A stretch of 64,000 nt of DNA from positions 40,449,912-40,513,911 of the forward strand of contig CP136064.1 in assembly GCA_032622095.1 (NCBI GenBank). Direction: 5' to 3'. The notes beneath the pieces are model-generated. The model was not told the origin of the DNA, made no database searches, and was given only the letters and a program-made list of their open reading frames with translations. Source of the stretch: Siphonodentalium dalli. Its lineage: Eukaryota > Mollusca > Scaphopoda > Gadilida > Siphonodentaliidae. This document shows positions 1-10,560 of the stretch, in pieces (position 1 is the stretch's first letter; every line of letters starts with the position of its first letter). The position numbers and the translations under genes are program-made.

Positions 1-553
1 CCCACCAAACAACTAGAAACGAACACTGTTGATTAACGCACTGTCACACTCCCTCAATCATGACCATCCTGTCATCAAAAGAAATTGAAGGAATCTTTCA
101 GTTATTCATGTCAGAGTTGGTTATTTTTACCAGATACTTTATCCGAATATGGAGTTTAATTACAGCATTTTTATTATTTTGTTATGTAAAACAGTAAAAC
201 TATTTCATCTGAAAATGCATTGATAATAGGTTGATATAATATAAATGCATCACCACGAAAATTAAGGCATTATCTCCCCTGGCATTAATATTATAAGTTT
301 CTGGTACGAAATATATTTACAGGCTAACCGGATCACCGATTTGTTCACGTTCAGAGATTTTGCAAAATAAAACCGCTTTAGATAATAAAAAAAGCAACGA
401 CATACGCTAAACAGAACTTCATATCTTTACTCATTTTTAGTGTAAATTGTATTTGTCATCATGATCAAAGATCAAAATTACAAATGCTGCATTAGTTAAT
501 CTATGTGATGGATTAAATGCATTATAAAATAAATTTGTCTATGCAAAACTTAC
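1..553. other. Flank downstream of RPS26 exon 3 (intron 3 begins); no exon recognised
   Basis: Going leftward on the minus strand, a strong 5' splice site (GTAAGT, complement of 548-553) follows RPS26 exon 3, so this stretch begins as the next intron. About ten more codons and a stop would be needed to reach the usual eS26 length of about 115 residues. I looked for a phase-0 acceptor followed by a short Pro/Lys-rich tail and found none that is convincing, so the last exon probably lies before base 1. Nothing else is recognisable; the sequence is AT-rich. Confidence 0.5.
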
Positions 554-687
554 CCTCATTGGCCTGAATCGGATTGGGGGGGTTCTGTCACGTCTGGCCT
601 CCCTAGACCTGTTCCTCACTACTTTGCTGTGAATGGCGCAGGACACACAATATAGTAGTTTAGCATACAGCTTAGGTAAAGCATATA
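554..687 (-). CDS. RPS26: RPS26 (ribosomal protein eS26), exon 3 of the gene
   Basis: This exon encodes the C-terminal half of small-subunit ribosomal protein eS26, which sits near the mRNA exit channel of the 40S subunit. The minus-strand reading includes [15 protein letters not shown] and then [17 protein letters not shown] and [11 protein letters not shown], matching the family almost residue for residue; YCVSC carries the second zinc-binding Cys pair. It is bounded by an acceptor (pyrimidine-rich tract ending TTTCAG, complement of 688-693) and a donor GTAAGT (complement of 548-553). Its 134 bases join exon 2 in frame (GATG|TA gives Asp-Val) and end in phase 0. Exons 2 and 3 together give 104 codons. 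There is no stop or frameshift, so this looks like the functional intron-bearing gene and not a retrocopy. The final ~10 codons are not found in the window. Confidence 0.93.
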
Positions 688-2595
688 CTGAAATATGAGA
701 GCAATGCCATACATTAAGATCTCAATAAGAGTTATATTTTATTATAATTTCAAATGATCAGTGACAGTGTTGGCAGATCTTAGTGGCAGTAGAAACGCAG
801 TGACGTTGGCAATATCTGTATCGGATAAAGGGTTAAGGGGGAAGTAAAGTGACCAATTTTGAATGGGGATTTCCATGGAAATCTGCAGTTCAAAATTTAC
901 GAGTTGCAAGACACTTCTTTGAGTGTGACCTGATGTATTTTGGTCTATTTATTTTTTAAATATTCTATATTGATTTTCCAAAAATAAGTAAAGTGCCGAT
1001 TACAGAAAAGTGTTTACAATTTTACAATAAATATTATGACAGTATATGACCATTCAAGGATATACCTGCTCTGGTTCCCGGACAACTGCTTCATAATGGA
1101 AATCTCCAGAGATTTTAATGTATTAAATGGATTGCTTGACATCCTCCTTAACTTCTTACTCTGATGATTTTTCAGAGAATCAAACCCTCCCAAACACCCC
1201 TCCCCTTCATCAGAACCTGTGGCATCTAGCCAAGGTACAAATTCTGCAAACTAAAGTGCTGGGTATAATATATTGCTTAGTAAATACCTGATCCTTATAA
1301 TTATATGGACATGGCTCATTCCACTCCCACAATTATATATACATAATTTGGTAAGAGGCATTTCAAAACATACATATGCAGAAGATTTCAAAACAAATTT
1401 GTCAATATAAAGCTGAAAATACGAGATTTGTTTATTAAATTTGTATAGTTTTGTTCAAGCGCCAGTTCAATATTTTGGGTCAGTCACGAGTGGTCATGTA
1501 AAAATTTCAACTGTAGACTATGGGAAGAAAATCTAGAGCTGCCATCGCTCTGAAAGGTTAATGGCAACACATATTTTTGATTTTAGATTAAAACACAAGT
1601 CTCATGTTTAATACTTGTATTTCAGAGACCAGCTCAAGACTGCATAATTTAGGTGCCTTTGTGAGCCAATACTACAGTATTGCAATAAGTATTATCGGCT
1701 CACAAAACCACATAAATCATGTTATCTTGAGCTGGACCCCCATCCAAAGTGAAACAAGAGCATCGCTAGGGCGTGGCAAAATACGCCCTTTAGCCATTTC
1801 GAATTGTACTATCGCAAAATAAGATAATACTTTGAGCTTACATTTAAAGAAAATCTGATATACCCCTAATTTCAATGCCAAAATGTGGTCAAATTCTAAG
1901 TCGAAAAATGGCCATAACTCATGTAAAAATAATTAGACAGAACCTATATTCAAACTTGGCATGTAGTTTTAGCTGGGAAATACACATACCAGCTTTGGTT
2001 CAGCTCAAATAATAAAAACTAGAGTTATCGGTCGGAAACCAAAATGTTATGAAATTGGTCAAATTCTAAGTTGAAAAAGGGCCGTAACTCGTGTAAAAAT
2101 CATTGGACGGAACCCATATTCGAACTTGGCCTGTATCTTTAGCTGAGAAATACACATACCAACTTTGGTTCAGATCAAATAATCCAAACTGGAGTTATCG
2201 ATCGGAAACCAAAATGTTAACGGACGGACGGACAGGACATACAGACTGATAACATAATACGACCTTTTTTCAAAAAGGGCGTATAAAAACATTGTGATGG
2301 AACAGGTACTATAAACTAAGAAATATATTAATACCCATGTTATTTTTTTCAAGGTTATAAAGTTCCCAGTCAGATCTTCAAAAAGATCGGTTTCGAACTG
2401 GTTGAATATCATCTCTAGAAGCATGGCCAGAGTCGAGACTAGAGATTCAGAGGCATCTTGGTATACAATAAAAAACCCCTCTGATGTTATAAGAACAAGT
2501 GTATTTTACCTGCCTACTAGTAGCGGGCCATACAACACATACAGATATAAACATATATACCATGACAGATTATGATGACAGAACCATATACATAC
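688..2595 (-). other. RPS26 intron between exons 2 and 3 (1,908 bp)
   Basis: The intron runs from GTATGT (complement of 2590-2595) to TTTCAG (complement of 688-693), both canonical. It is AT-rich and carries a ~500-bp modular repeat at 1781-2284. Ribosomal-protein introns often host snoRNAs, but I could not find a convincing C/D or H/ACA gene here. Confidence 0.85.
1781..2284. repeat. Modular interspersed repeat in the RPS26 intron, two ~160-bp modules
   Basis: Two related modules lie in tandem (about 1886-2045 and 2054-2215). Each starts with a 'ggcc(a/g)taactc(a/g)tgtaaaaat' phrase, continues 'ttggc.tgta.ttttagctg' and ends 'gagttatcg(g/a)tcggaaacc'. They are followed by the tail 'cggacggacggacagg'. 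The whole is bounded by a 9-bp inverted repeat, ATACGCCCT at 1781-1789 and AGGGCGTAT at 2276-2284. Modular, 'cggacggacgg'-tailed repeats of this type are common in marine invertebrate genomes. No coding capacity is visible; its superfamily is not assigned. Confidence 0.6.
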
Positions 2596-2773
2596 CATCA
2601 TAAACACTAGCATCAGAAATATCTCTCACAGCAGCTGCTTCAACTATGTTTCTGATCACAAATTTCTTTATAGCCTTATCTTTTGGGACACATCTGGCAC
2701 AATTTGTGCAGCGCACAAATTTGGTGTGCCCCCTCCCCTTCTTACTGCGCCCGTTATTTCGACGCTTCACAGT
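2596..2773 (-). CDS. RPS26: RPS26 (ribosomal protein eS26), exon 2 of the gene
   Basis: This 178-base exon encodes codons 2-60 plus one base of eS26, the ribosomal protein needed for 40S function near the mRNA exit site. The minus-strand reading begins [16 protein letters not shown] and contains [17 protein letters not shown] (first CxxC zinc pair) and [18 protein letters not shown], all diagnostic of the family. The acceptor is TTTTTTGCAG (complement of 2774-2783) and the donor is GTATGT (complement of 2590-2595). The open frame continues upstream into intron, but the exon starts at 2773: in animal RPS26 genes the first intron falls directly after the ATG, and the phase-0 acceptor here fits that. 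I could not identify the tiny ATG-bearing exon 1, which should lie at higher coordinates. Confidence 0.95.
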
Positions 2774-3524
2774 CTGCAAAAAATTGGTAAAAATCAAATT
2801 AAAAACTATTATACATGTGAAATGAATACTAATTGGACAACACATTGTGATGTGATCAGGACATAACTAATGGAAAAATACAAAGAGATGAAGTGTATTG
2901 GCAGTAAATTCAGACATCCATGTTTCCTCAAAACAAGGCTACAGATATCTATTTTCTTTCCTATTCGGGTCCGACTAGGGTACTCTTTCTTTAACCTTGG
3001 CCGCACAACTCACGGCTGTGTACCAATACTATGGGTAGATTTCTGTAATTTTATTGGCAGATTTCCGCAAATAAAACAATATACTATCGCAAGTAGCAAT
3101 GTAGTGGGAAAAACCTTTCATTTGCTTTCCATGTACTAGACGCTCGCCCATTATCAACAGACTACTGAATGTAGGTAGTAAAACTTAGAGAAACGTTTGC
3201 GGGAAGAAAGATAGCTCTACTATTGTGTCTCTTAAGCGCACGTGTTTCGATAATGGTGTGAAATGGAATAGAACAGCCACCGATGGCAAACTATCACAAT
3301 TGCGAACCCGCCTCATTTTAGTCATTAATCTATAACTTAATTGGAAGCAGCAAATGTGTGCATAAATTATAGTCATAGTGATGTTCCGGTAATTGGAATC
3401 TGCCGATAATAGCCCATCGGATATTAATCGTACCTCACAGTTGAACATCGGCTTTTACCGATTGTCAATACAAACAAACACGTTCTAGTATCCAAGCGCT
3501 AAATGCATGCTTTAATAAACGTAC
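2774..3524. other. Presumed RPS26 intron 1 / upstream region; nothing recognised
   Basis: This stretch lies upstream of RPS26 exon 2 on the minus strand and should include intron 1. I scanned for a minus-strand ATG followed at once by a good 5' splice site and for a polypyrimidine (TOP) transcription start, and found no convincing candidate. The promoter therefore stays unplaced. No repeat boundaries are visible. Confidence 0.4.
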
Positions 3525-3531
3525 ACAATAC

Positions 3532-4385
3532 CAGGGTTTCCGCTATACCGGCAGGGGGTCCCCTTAACGGCCCCGTTCCCCTCGCCAAGTTTTCCCCTCC
3601 TGCCATACCCCAGGACATACTGCATGTCTATAAAGGTATAAAGATGTTTAAAACTTCTGAATTTTGTTGGAATAGTACTAAGGAATTTTAAAAGGTGAAT
3701 TTATATTATATCTTGCGAGTGTACACTCTAAACGTGTTGTTAAATTGAAACATGAAGTGATCGGAACTGACATCGCTAGAAGCTATGCCTTTGAGGCTGG
3801 TTAGTTACGTTGCGGCTAGTACCCGGTTATGTGATGCAAAAGAGCAGTATTTTAATCGTACCCGCTGGTACCCCCGTCATGTTTTATACCGCAAAATATA
3901 CTGTTCACTTTGTAATAGAGCGAGAGATAAATGTGGGAGAAGCTGCACCGGGCATCAAGGCATCTTACCACTGCCCACAAAGAATACTCGTCGGCCAGAT
4001 ATGTAATCGGCCTTAATATATTCCGATTACGTTATGCATCCGAAATATCTGCTGGGTCTTCCACAGTAAGTCTTTTAACATTAACGAGCATGTTTAACTC
4101 GGGATCCAAATTACTGGCGTTCTGTACATGTACTTCGTAAATTAATTTATATCTAATAAATTTACTAGTTTTAAAGTTACAGGTACATGTATAAGGTTTG
4201 ATAGCTTGGCACTTGGGCAGAAATGGAACAAAACAATCTGCCATTTCTACTCTCGCACGATTCTATTGGCCGATATAACAAAAGTAGTTCAACCAGTGCT
4301 AAAATTAAAACGGGCTACTTTTACCTGGATTTTTCCCCTTGGACGGCTACCGGCCCCATTCCCCTACCCCCTAGCGGAAACCCTG
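3532..4385. mobile_element. hAT-like non-autonomous DNA transposon, 854 bp
   Basis: Perfect 14-bp terminal inverted repeats, CAGGGTTTCCGCTA at the left end and its complement at 4372-4385, enclose a non-coding interior. Both ends are followed inward by related G/C-rich 'ccggcccc..ttcccct' tracts. The element is flanked by a 7-bp direct repeat ACAATAC (3525-3531 and 4386-4392). CAGGG termini are typical of hAT elements, although hAT normally makes an 8-bp duplication. No transposase reading frame is visible, so it would depend on an enzyme supplied in trans. Confidence 0.8.
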
Positions 4386-4762
4386 ACAATACAAACGTAG
4401 TATTGAGTGTAAAACGCAGTTGTAACAGCCCAAAACGAAGCTATTGGCATCGTCCAAACAGTCTGATATGATTATATATAAGCATGGCAATACACCTGCC
4501 CGACATATCCCGTGTACTCAGACTTTCATTTTTGAGGCACGCGATCGCTCTTGCGCACCATCACGCGGCTAAAATTGAAAACCAGCGAGCGATCGATTGC
4601 GCACCTAGGCCACATACAGAGAGCGTACAAGTATAAAGAAACAGCTTGAATGTTGTAGCAAAATATCAAATGAATTCTCCGAAACCAACATTCATTGTCG
4701 GCAAACATCAAAAGGCGAGTCCCTCGTGCCACGATGATTGGCAGTTTAAGTTATTTGAGGTC

Positions 4763-4883
4763 ACACGGTGCAGCCTTCATAATTGGCTACGGCAATCTGC
4801 ATTGCCGAAGCAAACTGGGCCACGGCCTTGCCGTAGCGGATTGCCGAAGCCAAACAATCTGAATTAAGAGGGCTGCACGGTGT
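4763..4883. repeat. Small hairpin element (MITE-like), ~121 bp
   Basis: The ends are inverted copies (ACACGGTGCAGCC and GGCTGCACGGTGT, which differ by one base in their inverse match). The interior repeats 'ctacggcaatc' and 'attgccgaagc' motifs in both orientations, so the whole can fold back on itself. There are no open frames. I could not define a target-site duplication. Confidence 0.5.
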
Positions 4884-5313
4884 AACGTGTCGAATGCACT
4901 ATCTATCTGAGACTGAATGATTCGAAGCTAAAAATACATTTGAACGATTTCTATGTATGGCTTATGACGTCGCATAAATTCCTGGAAAATCAAAGTGAGA
5001 CCACGTGGCCGGGAGATGTTGACATTTATTTTGTCAGCATGGAATCGGAATATTAAATTGATTCCTTATTAATAATTATGAATTACAATTAATATAGGAG
5101 CATGTACAATATAAAAACATAGTGTGTAACATTCACTTGTGCACATGGATAGTGGATTAAGCAGTGTTAAACCATCAAAGAGATTCACTGGACATCGATC
5201 GTGAGTAAATTAATTCAATTTACGCGGCATTTATAAATGCATTTCCGCTGTTTATTTTATCTTAAAACTGAACACCTGGCCAAAACCCAGCGAGCGCAGT
5301 CTGGGTGAACGTC

Positions 5314-5338
5314 GACTCTATATTTGAAATATAGAGTC
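5314..5338. repeat. Short perfect palindrome
   Basis: A 12-bp inverted repeat (GACTCTATATTT and its complement) surrounds a single central base. It may be a structural accident or the end of an older repeat; no function is assigned. Confidence 0.5.
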
Positions 5339-5466
5339 TGGAGCTTATGTGGCCAAAACCATTTCTATTCAGCGAAGAGCTTCCCCAAAATGACGTCACG
5401 GATTAAAAAAAATACATTGATGATTGACAGGTGTCCCCACGTGTTATTTGTTGTGCTTCGCAATAG

Positions 5467-5718
5467 CAATGGCCTGTGTCGCGACATAAACTTACAGCAG
5501 ATAATATTTGTCGTGTGTGCGACTATTCTTTTTCGGGAGATGAACTCGCTGCATCAACCGGAAAGCTGCATCCGAGAGCAAAAAATAAGGTCGTCATCAA
5601 AAATTATGCTTTAGAACTATTTAAAAGCATAAAATTAAGTCATTTCGTCGGTGTTAACTTTCAGATGACTTTTTTACGACAAATAATTTCATTTGCAAAC
5701 CATGGTACAAAAAAGTAA
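5467..5718 (+). CDS. Possible exon with a CxxC motif (unrecognised)
   Basis: An open frame without ATG reads HKLTADNICRVCDYSFSG early on, followed by a basic stretch and then KNYALELFKSIKLS. The Cys pair, the polar/basic composition and a possible acceptor just upstream (AACTTACAG ending at 5497) resemble the first exon-encoded segment of an invertebrate zinc-binding protein. A possible donor (GTGTTA) lies near 5649. I cannot name a family, no neighbouring exon was found, and a chance open frame of this size is plausible. Confidence 0.2.
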   Translation, partial: QWPVSRHKLTADNICRVCDYSFSGDELAASTGKLHPRAKNKVVIKNYALELFKSIKLSHFVGVNFQMTFLRQIISFANHGTKK

Positions 5719-6776
5719 ATCAAATACACGGACATGAGTGAGTTCTATTTATATTTATGGGAGGCCAAGTTGGTACCATGCGCAGGCCTATCTATCAGGT
5801 CTAGCACATCCTTCAAATTAATCCGAATATATAATTTCGAAGCCATTGTTGTCTCTGTTGTATTTGCAAGCATCGCTTTCGATCGGAGAAATTCCGCTCT
5901 GTTACTATATTTAGAGGTGACATTATGGGAGTCTCCGCCCACCAACACTTGTTTATTAACCCATACGGTTTCATTGGACGGAAAATAATTTACGCAATCA
6001 ATCAGATTACGGAATCCCGAGGACTTGGAAATGAGATAGCGATGTTATCCGTCAGACCTTATATTCAATGTTGTAATGAATATTTAGGTATGAGTTTACT
6101 CAGACTGGACTCTGCGCGCCTACATTTTCTAAAAATGAAAGTCTGGTGTACTATGGAGTTACTGGTTCAATCGCGTGGACACAAAATAAATTCAAAGAAA
6201 GCTTTAAACAGCCGACCTCATTACAATGTAAGGTAGTTTCCTGTTGAGCACGTGCCATCACATGCTATGTCGATAATTTGAAGCACGCACTGAATGAATT
6301 AGTACAGTCGCGATCAGAATTGTCTTCGATAATGACCAACGCAAGGAAGGGCATAATTAGCTTTTCCGTCTGTATAGGGGACAATATGGGGAAGTAGTCA
6401 CAAATTGCACTGTTTTTTCTACAAGATACGGCATACGCAATGAAATGTGCTTAGATCCATGTTGGACTCTTGAGGCCGTCTAGCGAAACCAAAATTGAGT
6501 AGGTGGAAATATAAAAGCTTCCCAGTTATTAAAAGACAAAAGGTGTGACCAATGGGAATTTGGGAAATCTCAGACAAATACGACAGCAATTGTTTTTATC
6601 CATCAATCTAAATTTAGTTAATAATCATAGTCATTCCATACATTGTCGCAACTAACAAGTATTCAATCAAATCTTTTATACCGTGTGCAAGTGTTCCGCA
6701 ATCGGTGATAACGTTAAGAGTACTCTGAGCCGGCACCTTTTATTTGATCTCTTTGTCAAAAGAACTACCCCCTGGT

Positions 6777-7708
6777 TAGTCCCAGTCTTCTTGTACTAAA
6801 ACCAGCTAAGATATTGGGATGGCGATTTGCTGTTTTTAGTCCCAGCCCGCTTGCATACCAATCCTATCACACGAGTTACGCCCACGATCTGTGGCGGGAA
6901 TCTGTGGTGTATTTTACTCGATTTACCTAATGAATCAATACATGATGCTATATACATCGGAAAGAGAGACATATTATGGTCATAATGGTGTATAATAATC
7001 TAACTTACTTGTTAAATTACGCATAGAATATTCCGGTTGATTGTCACCAACATCGCTGTTTTTTCTGTTTGTTTACTTAACTGAAAGCCGAACTCAGGTT
7101 CCGAAGAGATTCGGCATTGTCCGGTGTTTGTTTTGGCCGAGACGAATTTCGATACAAACAAAATGGCGGCCCCCATGATATTCTAATGGTCATTGTGTTT
7201 ACACTGTTTTAAACTGTGAGATGGTTATAATTCCCGTAATTTATTTAATGTATTACATTTATATCTTCAATATGTATTTAATCTATGTAATAATTTATTT
7301 ATTGTCACGTATAATTACGATTACAATGGAGAATTCATCGTGCGTGGTTGATTGAAAATCTACGGAATATTTTCACCGGAAAATGCCGAACGCAGTTCGC
7401 AAGGTCAACTGAGTTCGCATACTTTAAAAAATATGTAAACACTGCGGCAAAAGTTTCTTTTCACATTAAATTACCGCTTTCAATTCACAACCGATGTGGG
7501 TTTCAGATCAAATAGCATGTCTTCTGCGGAAACTATCCGTTTATTGTAGCAATTGTGTTATTTTATTTCATATAATTGTGGTTTTATTTGAGCGGGTCAC
7601 TAACGATTAACTCGTGTCAAAGGAGACCATGGGCCTGGAACTCGGACTAAAGACCGGCACCTCCATCCCAATATCTTAGCCGGTTTTAGTACGAGAAGAC
7701 TTGGACTA
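6777..7708. mobile_element. TIR element 'TAGTCC' family, copy 1 (932 bp), 9-bp TSD
   Basis: The termini are long imperfect inverted repeats starting TAGTCC(C/A)AGTCTTCT and extending about 45 bases through 'gtactaaaacc' and 'gctaagatattgggatgg'. The target-site duplication CCCCCTGGT is perfect (6768-6776 and 7709-7717). The interior has no transposase frame. A 9-bp duplication together with long TIRs is the pattern of Mutator-like (MuDR) elements, or less often Merlin; that assignment is inference. A second copy lies at 61069-62437 and shares most of the interior; copy 1 lacks roughly 420 bp present there, after the shared 'caaaatggcg'. Confidence 0.88.
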
Positions 7709-7717
7709 CCCCCTGGT

Positions 7718-9776
7718 ATACATCAAAGGCAGTGCACAACTGATGTCGGGGGAAGTACTTTCGCGAGCATGTTTATATATATTATATATATATTTTTATG
7801 TATTTGGCTTTGAAACTATACCGGGATATGGAGTGCAATTGGTGTATATAGATCCATTATGGGAATAAATGCACAATATATATAAACATCGGAATCGGAA
7901 GAATGTGCCTCCACTCCAGTTATCGGTCCGATGGGCTTTTGCATTATCGGATCACTAATAAATTATACAATTGAAATACATTTGCAGACGAAACACATGA
8001 AGTCAATCAAATAAAAGTAATTCCCTTTCACAAGGCATCCCAAGTTGACCCAACTCAACAGTTCTCTGGCGCAAAGTTACCAAGCAGTGATGTTGTACAT
8101 GTATTTGCATGCATGTTTTTCTTGAATTACCAAATTTGTTTACTTTCGTAAAAAAAAGGAGCTGTTTTTCCGGCCACGCTCAGCATATTTGTATGGTAAT
8201 GATCCTATTTTCCTGCCAGAACAAAGATTTCTGACCTGCAAATTATATGGCTAATGAATTGAGCACCCAAAATTACCAAATCAAGTATATGCCCCAAATT
8301 CACTCGACCAGCAAAATTCACTCGACCAGCACGCCCAAATTAGGGATGGATTACTCCTTAGAGGCGGAAATCGAAAAAAGAACCAGCGGACGAAAAAGCC
8401 TGAAATCCGCACCTGCCCATTTCATATCAAAACAATGTAGTCATATTTGCACACGGATCATAAATTGCAATCGATTTGGTTAGAATTTTAGAAACCGAAA
8501 TACACCCATCATCATCATGCCTCGAAAACTGGATATTTGGATACCACTGACATGTGCTCGGCACGTGGTCATATTCAATAGAAATTCGGCATTCTTGTTA
8601 ACAGATATACAACAACTGGACTGAAGTTTGATTAACAATCATATTGGGTCTTGAATTAAGCCTAAAATTATAATTATTGACATTTAAGTTCAGTTTATTT
8701 TAGTTTAAAAGCAAAACACGCACCATCCTCGTGGAGCTGCGAAGTGAAAAAGAAAGAGCAAGAATACATTTACGGACTATTTTAGTGTTCTGATATTTCG
8801 CCTGTTCATAATATCGACCAAAGTTTTTCGGGCAAATCGCCAGACAAGCTCGCCCAGCGTCGGCGCAACTTCGTGGATTCTGGCAGAGATTAGATGGTTC
8901 GCCAACATTTGGTGCCTCCTTCTTCGAGAATATTTTTTGTACGCATAAAATGAGTAATGCAATTTTGTTCCTACACTGAAATTTACCCATGTATGTCCTC
9001 CATTAACCTTATATGGACTCTTATCTACATGAATATATCATCTAGAACACATTTAGTTCTAAGTACATAGGGGGTCTATTATATATGGTCCGATGAGAAA
9101 CATTTAAATATGTTGCCTGAGACCAAATTTAAATAAAAAATAGTATGGGTAACAGATATAGAATTATATTTTGTGATGTTACGTATGAATGGGTAGGTAG
9201 AGGATTTACGTTCCCAATATTATCAACAAACTGTTTTCACACGAGGAATGATAAACTAGCCATTAAAATTAATTGAAAATATTTATGTAAAATTAAAAGT
9301 AATGCAAAACATAAAACTCCTGCATGACTTGACAGATAACCATCCGACATAACTAAAAAAAATTAAATATAAAAATATACGGAAACATAATGTTGCACCT
9401 TTATGGAATAACAACTGAAAAGGTTGAGATTGCATGCCAATTATATGTGAACCAGGCTCGATATATCGTGGTCCGCATTCATGGGAAGATTGTCGGGCAG
9501 ATTGAAAATTCAAATATGAGCCAGTATAAGTAAATATTTTATTAAATAAGTGATATTTGGCGGCGACAGACGGGGGCGAAGTGATACAAGTACACTATAT
9601 AGTTTTTCTAACGTGTTCTTTTATATTTATAAGTGACGATATTATAATTTTTTTTAAATTAATAATATCTAAGGCATGGCCTGACTCAGTTATATATCTT
9701 CGTCATGGAACCTCGTCGGCATAATATGGCTTTAGCCCTTTTAAACGATTAGCCCCGTGTGAGCGACAGACGGAAA
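7718..9776. other. Intergenic stretch, nothing assigned
   Basis: The sequence is AT-rich and contains a short 'attcactcgaccagca' doublet near 8300. Small open frames around 8700-8990 have no recognisable motif. I see no element boundaries, exons or RNA genes. Confidence 0.35.
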
Positions 9777-10110
9777 AATCGAATGTTAAAATTGCTCAAA
9801 AATGAGCATCGAAGTATCGAATACTCAGGTCAGTGCTATATATACGACCCAATAAATCCATTCACGTTAAAACATTATATGTACAATAAAAATCGAATGT
9901 TAAAATTGCTCAAAAATGAGCATCGAAGTATCGAATACTCTAATTTTGATAGGAGTGCTATATATACGACCCACTTAATCCATTCACGTTACAAAAAAAC
10001 TTATGTACAAGTAAAATCGAATGTTGAACGAATGCTGAATGTTGAATGTTGTGCCAACTACACACGAATGTTGAACGAATGTTGAATGTTGAATGTTGTG
10101 CTAACTTCAC
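9777..10110 (+). repeat. Direct tandem duplication plus short minisatellite
   Basis: A ~114-bp unit at 9777-9890 is repeated as a ~124-bp unit at 9891-10014. Both open with 'aatcgaatgttaaaattgctc' and run through 'cgaagtatcgaatactc' to 'ccattcacgtta'. A third start at 10015 degenerates into two ~50-bp copies of a 'gaatgttgaacgaatg(c/t)tgaatgttgaatgttgtg' motif. The open frame across it is a by-product of the repetition. Confidence 0.8.
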
Positions 10111-10560
10111 GGACCCCATACTGACGGCTGTGCACCCCCAATCAGTCACCACATTGCTACACAATACACACACAATACCATTTCACACACAATGAGTGGA
10201 CATGTAAATTGTAATTCACCTGGTTTTAACACTTGATTTTACAACGACAACATCAGATAACAGGCTCAAAATTATGTTGGGGTTAGATTTGGTCATTAGG
10301 CAGGTTTATACATAGTTTGTTTCACAGAATAAAGAACCTGTATTAATATGATTGAAGCAGATTGGGATATAATTGTTTCAAACCATTTAGTTTTATCAAT
10401 AGTCAATAATAATAGTGTAGACTAAATGTTATGGTAGTATATATGGCACATATTTTTTGTGATTTGTAAAATGGAACAGAATTGGAAACAAGAGTTCTGT
10501 ATCTGTAGTTGTTACGTCCTAGTGACCAAAGCTGGCTTTTACAGGACGGTGTGAGGAGCG

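Larger units (their letters stand above)
4884..6767. other. Intergenic stretch
   Basis: Apart from the short palindrome at 5314-5338 and the uncertain open frame at 5467-5718, I see only AT-rich sequence without element ends, RNA genes or clear exons. Confidence 0.4.

Noticed and set aside
1150-1230. Possible box C/D snoRNA in the RPS26 intron (TGATGA and CTGA boxes on the minus strand)
   Set aside because: Boxes are too close together, box C has C instead of A/G at its first position and there is no terminal stem.
2320-2430. Resemblance to 16438-16560 ('ttataaagt.cc', 'actggt.gaatat.atctct')
   Set aside because: Similarity is short and patchy; without an alignment I cannot tell a very old repeat from chance.
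2774-2845. Upstream extension of the RPS26 exon 2 frame to an in-frame Met at 2845
   Set aside because: The extension is intron sequence before a strong TTTTTTGCAG acceptor and has no similarity to eS26.
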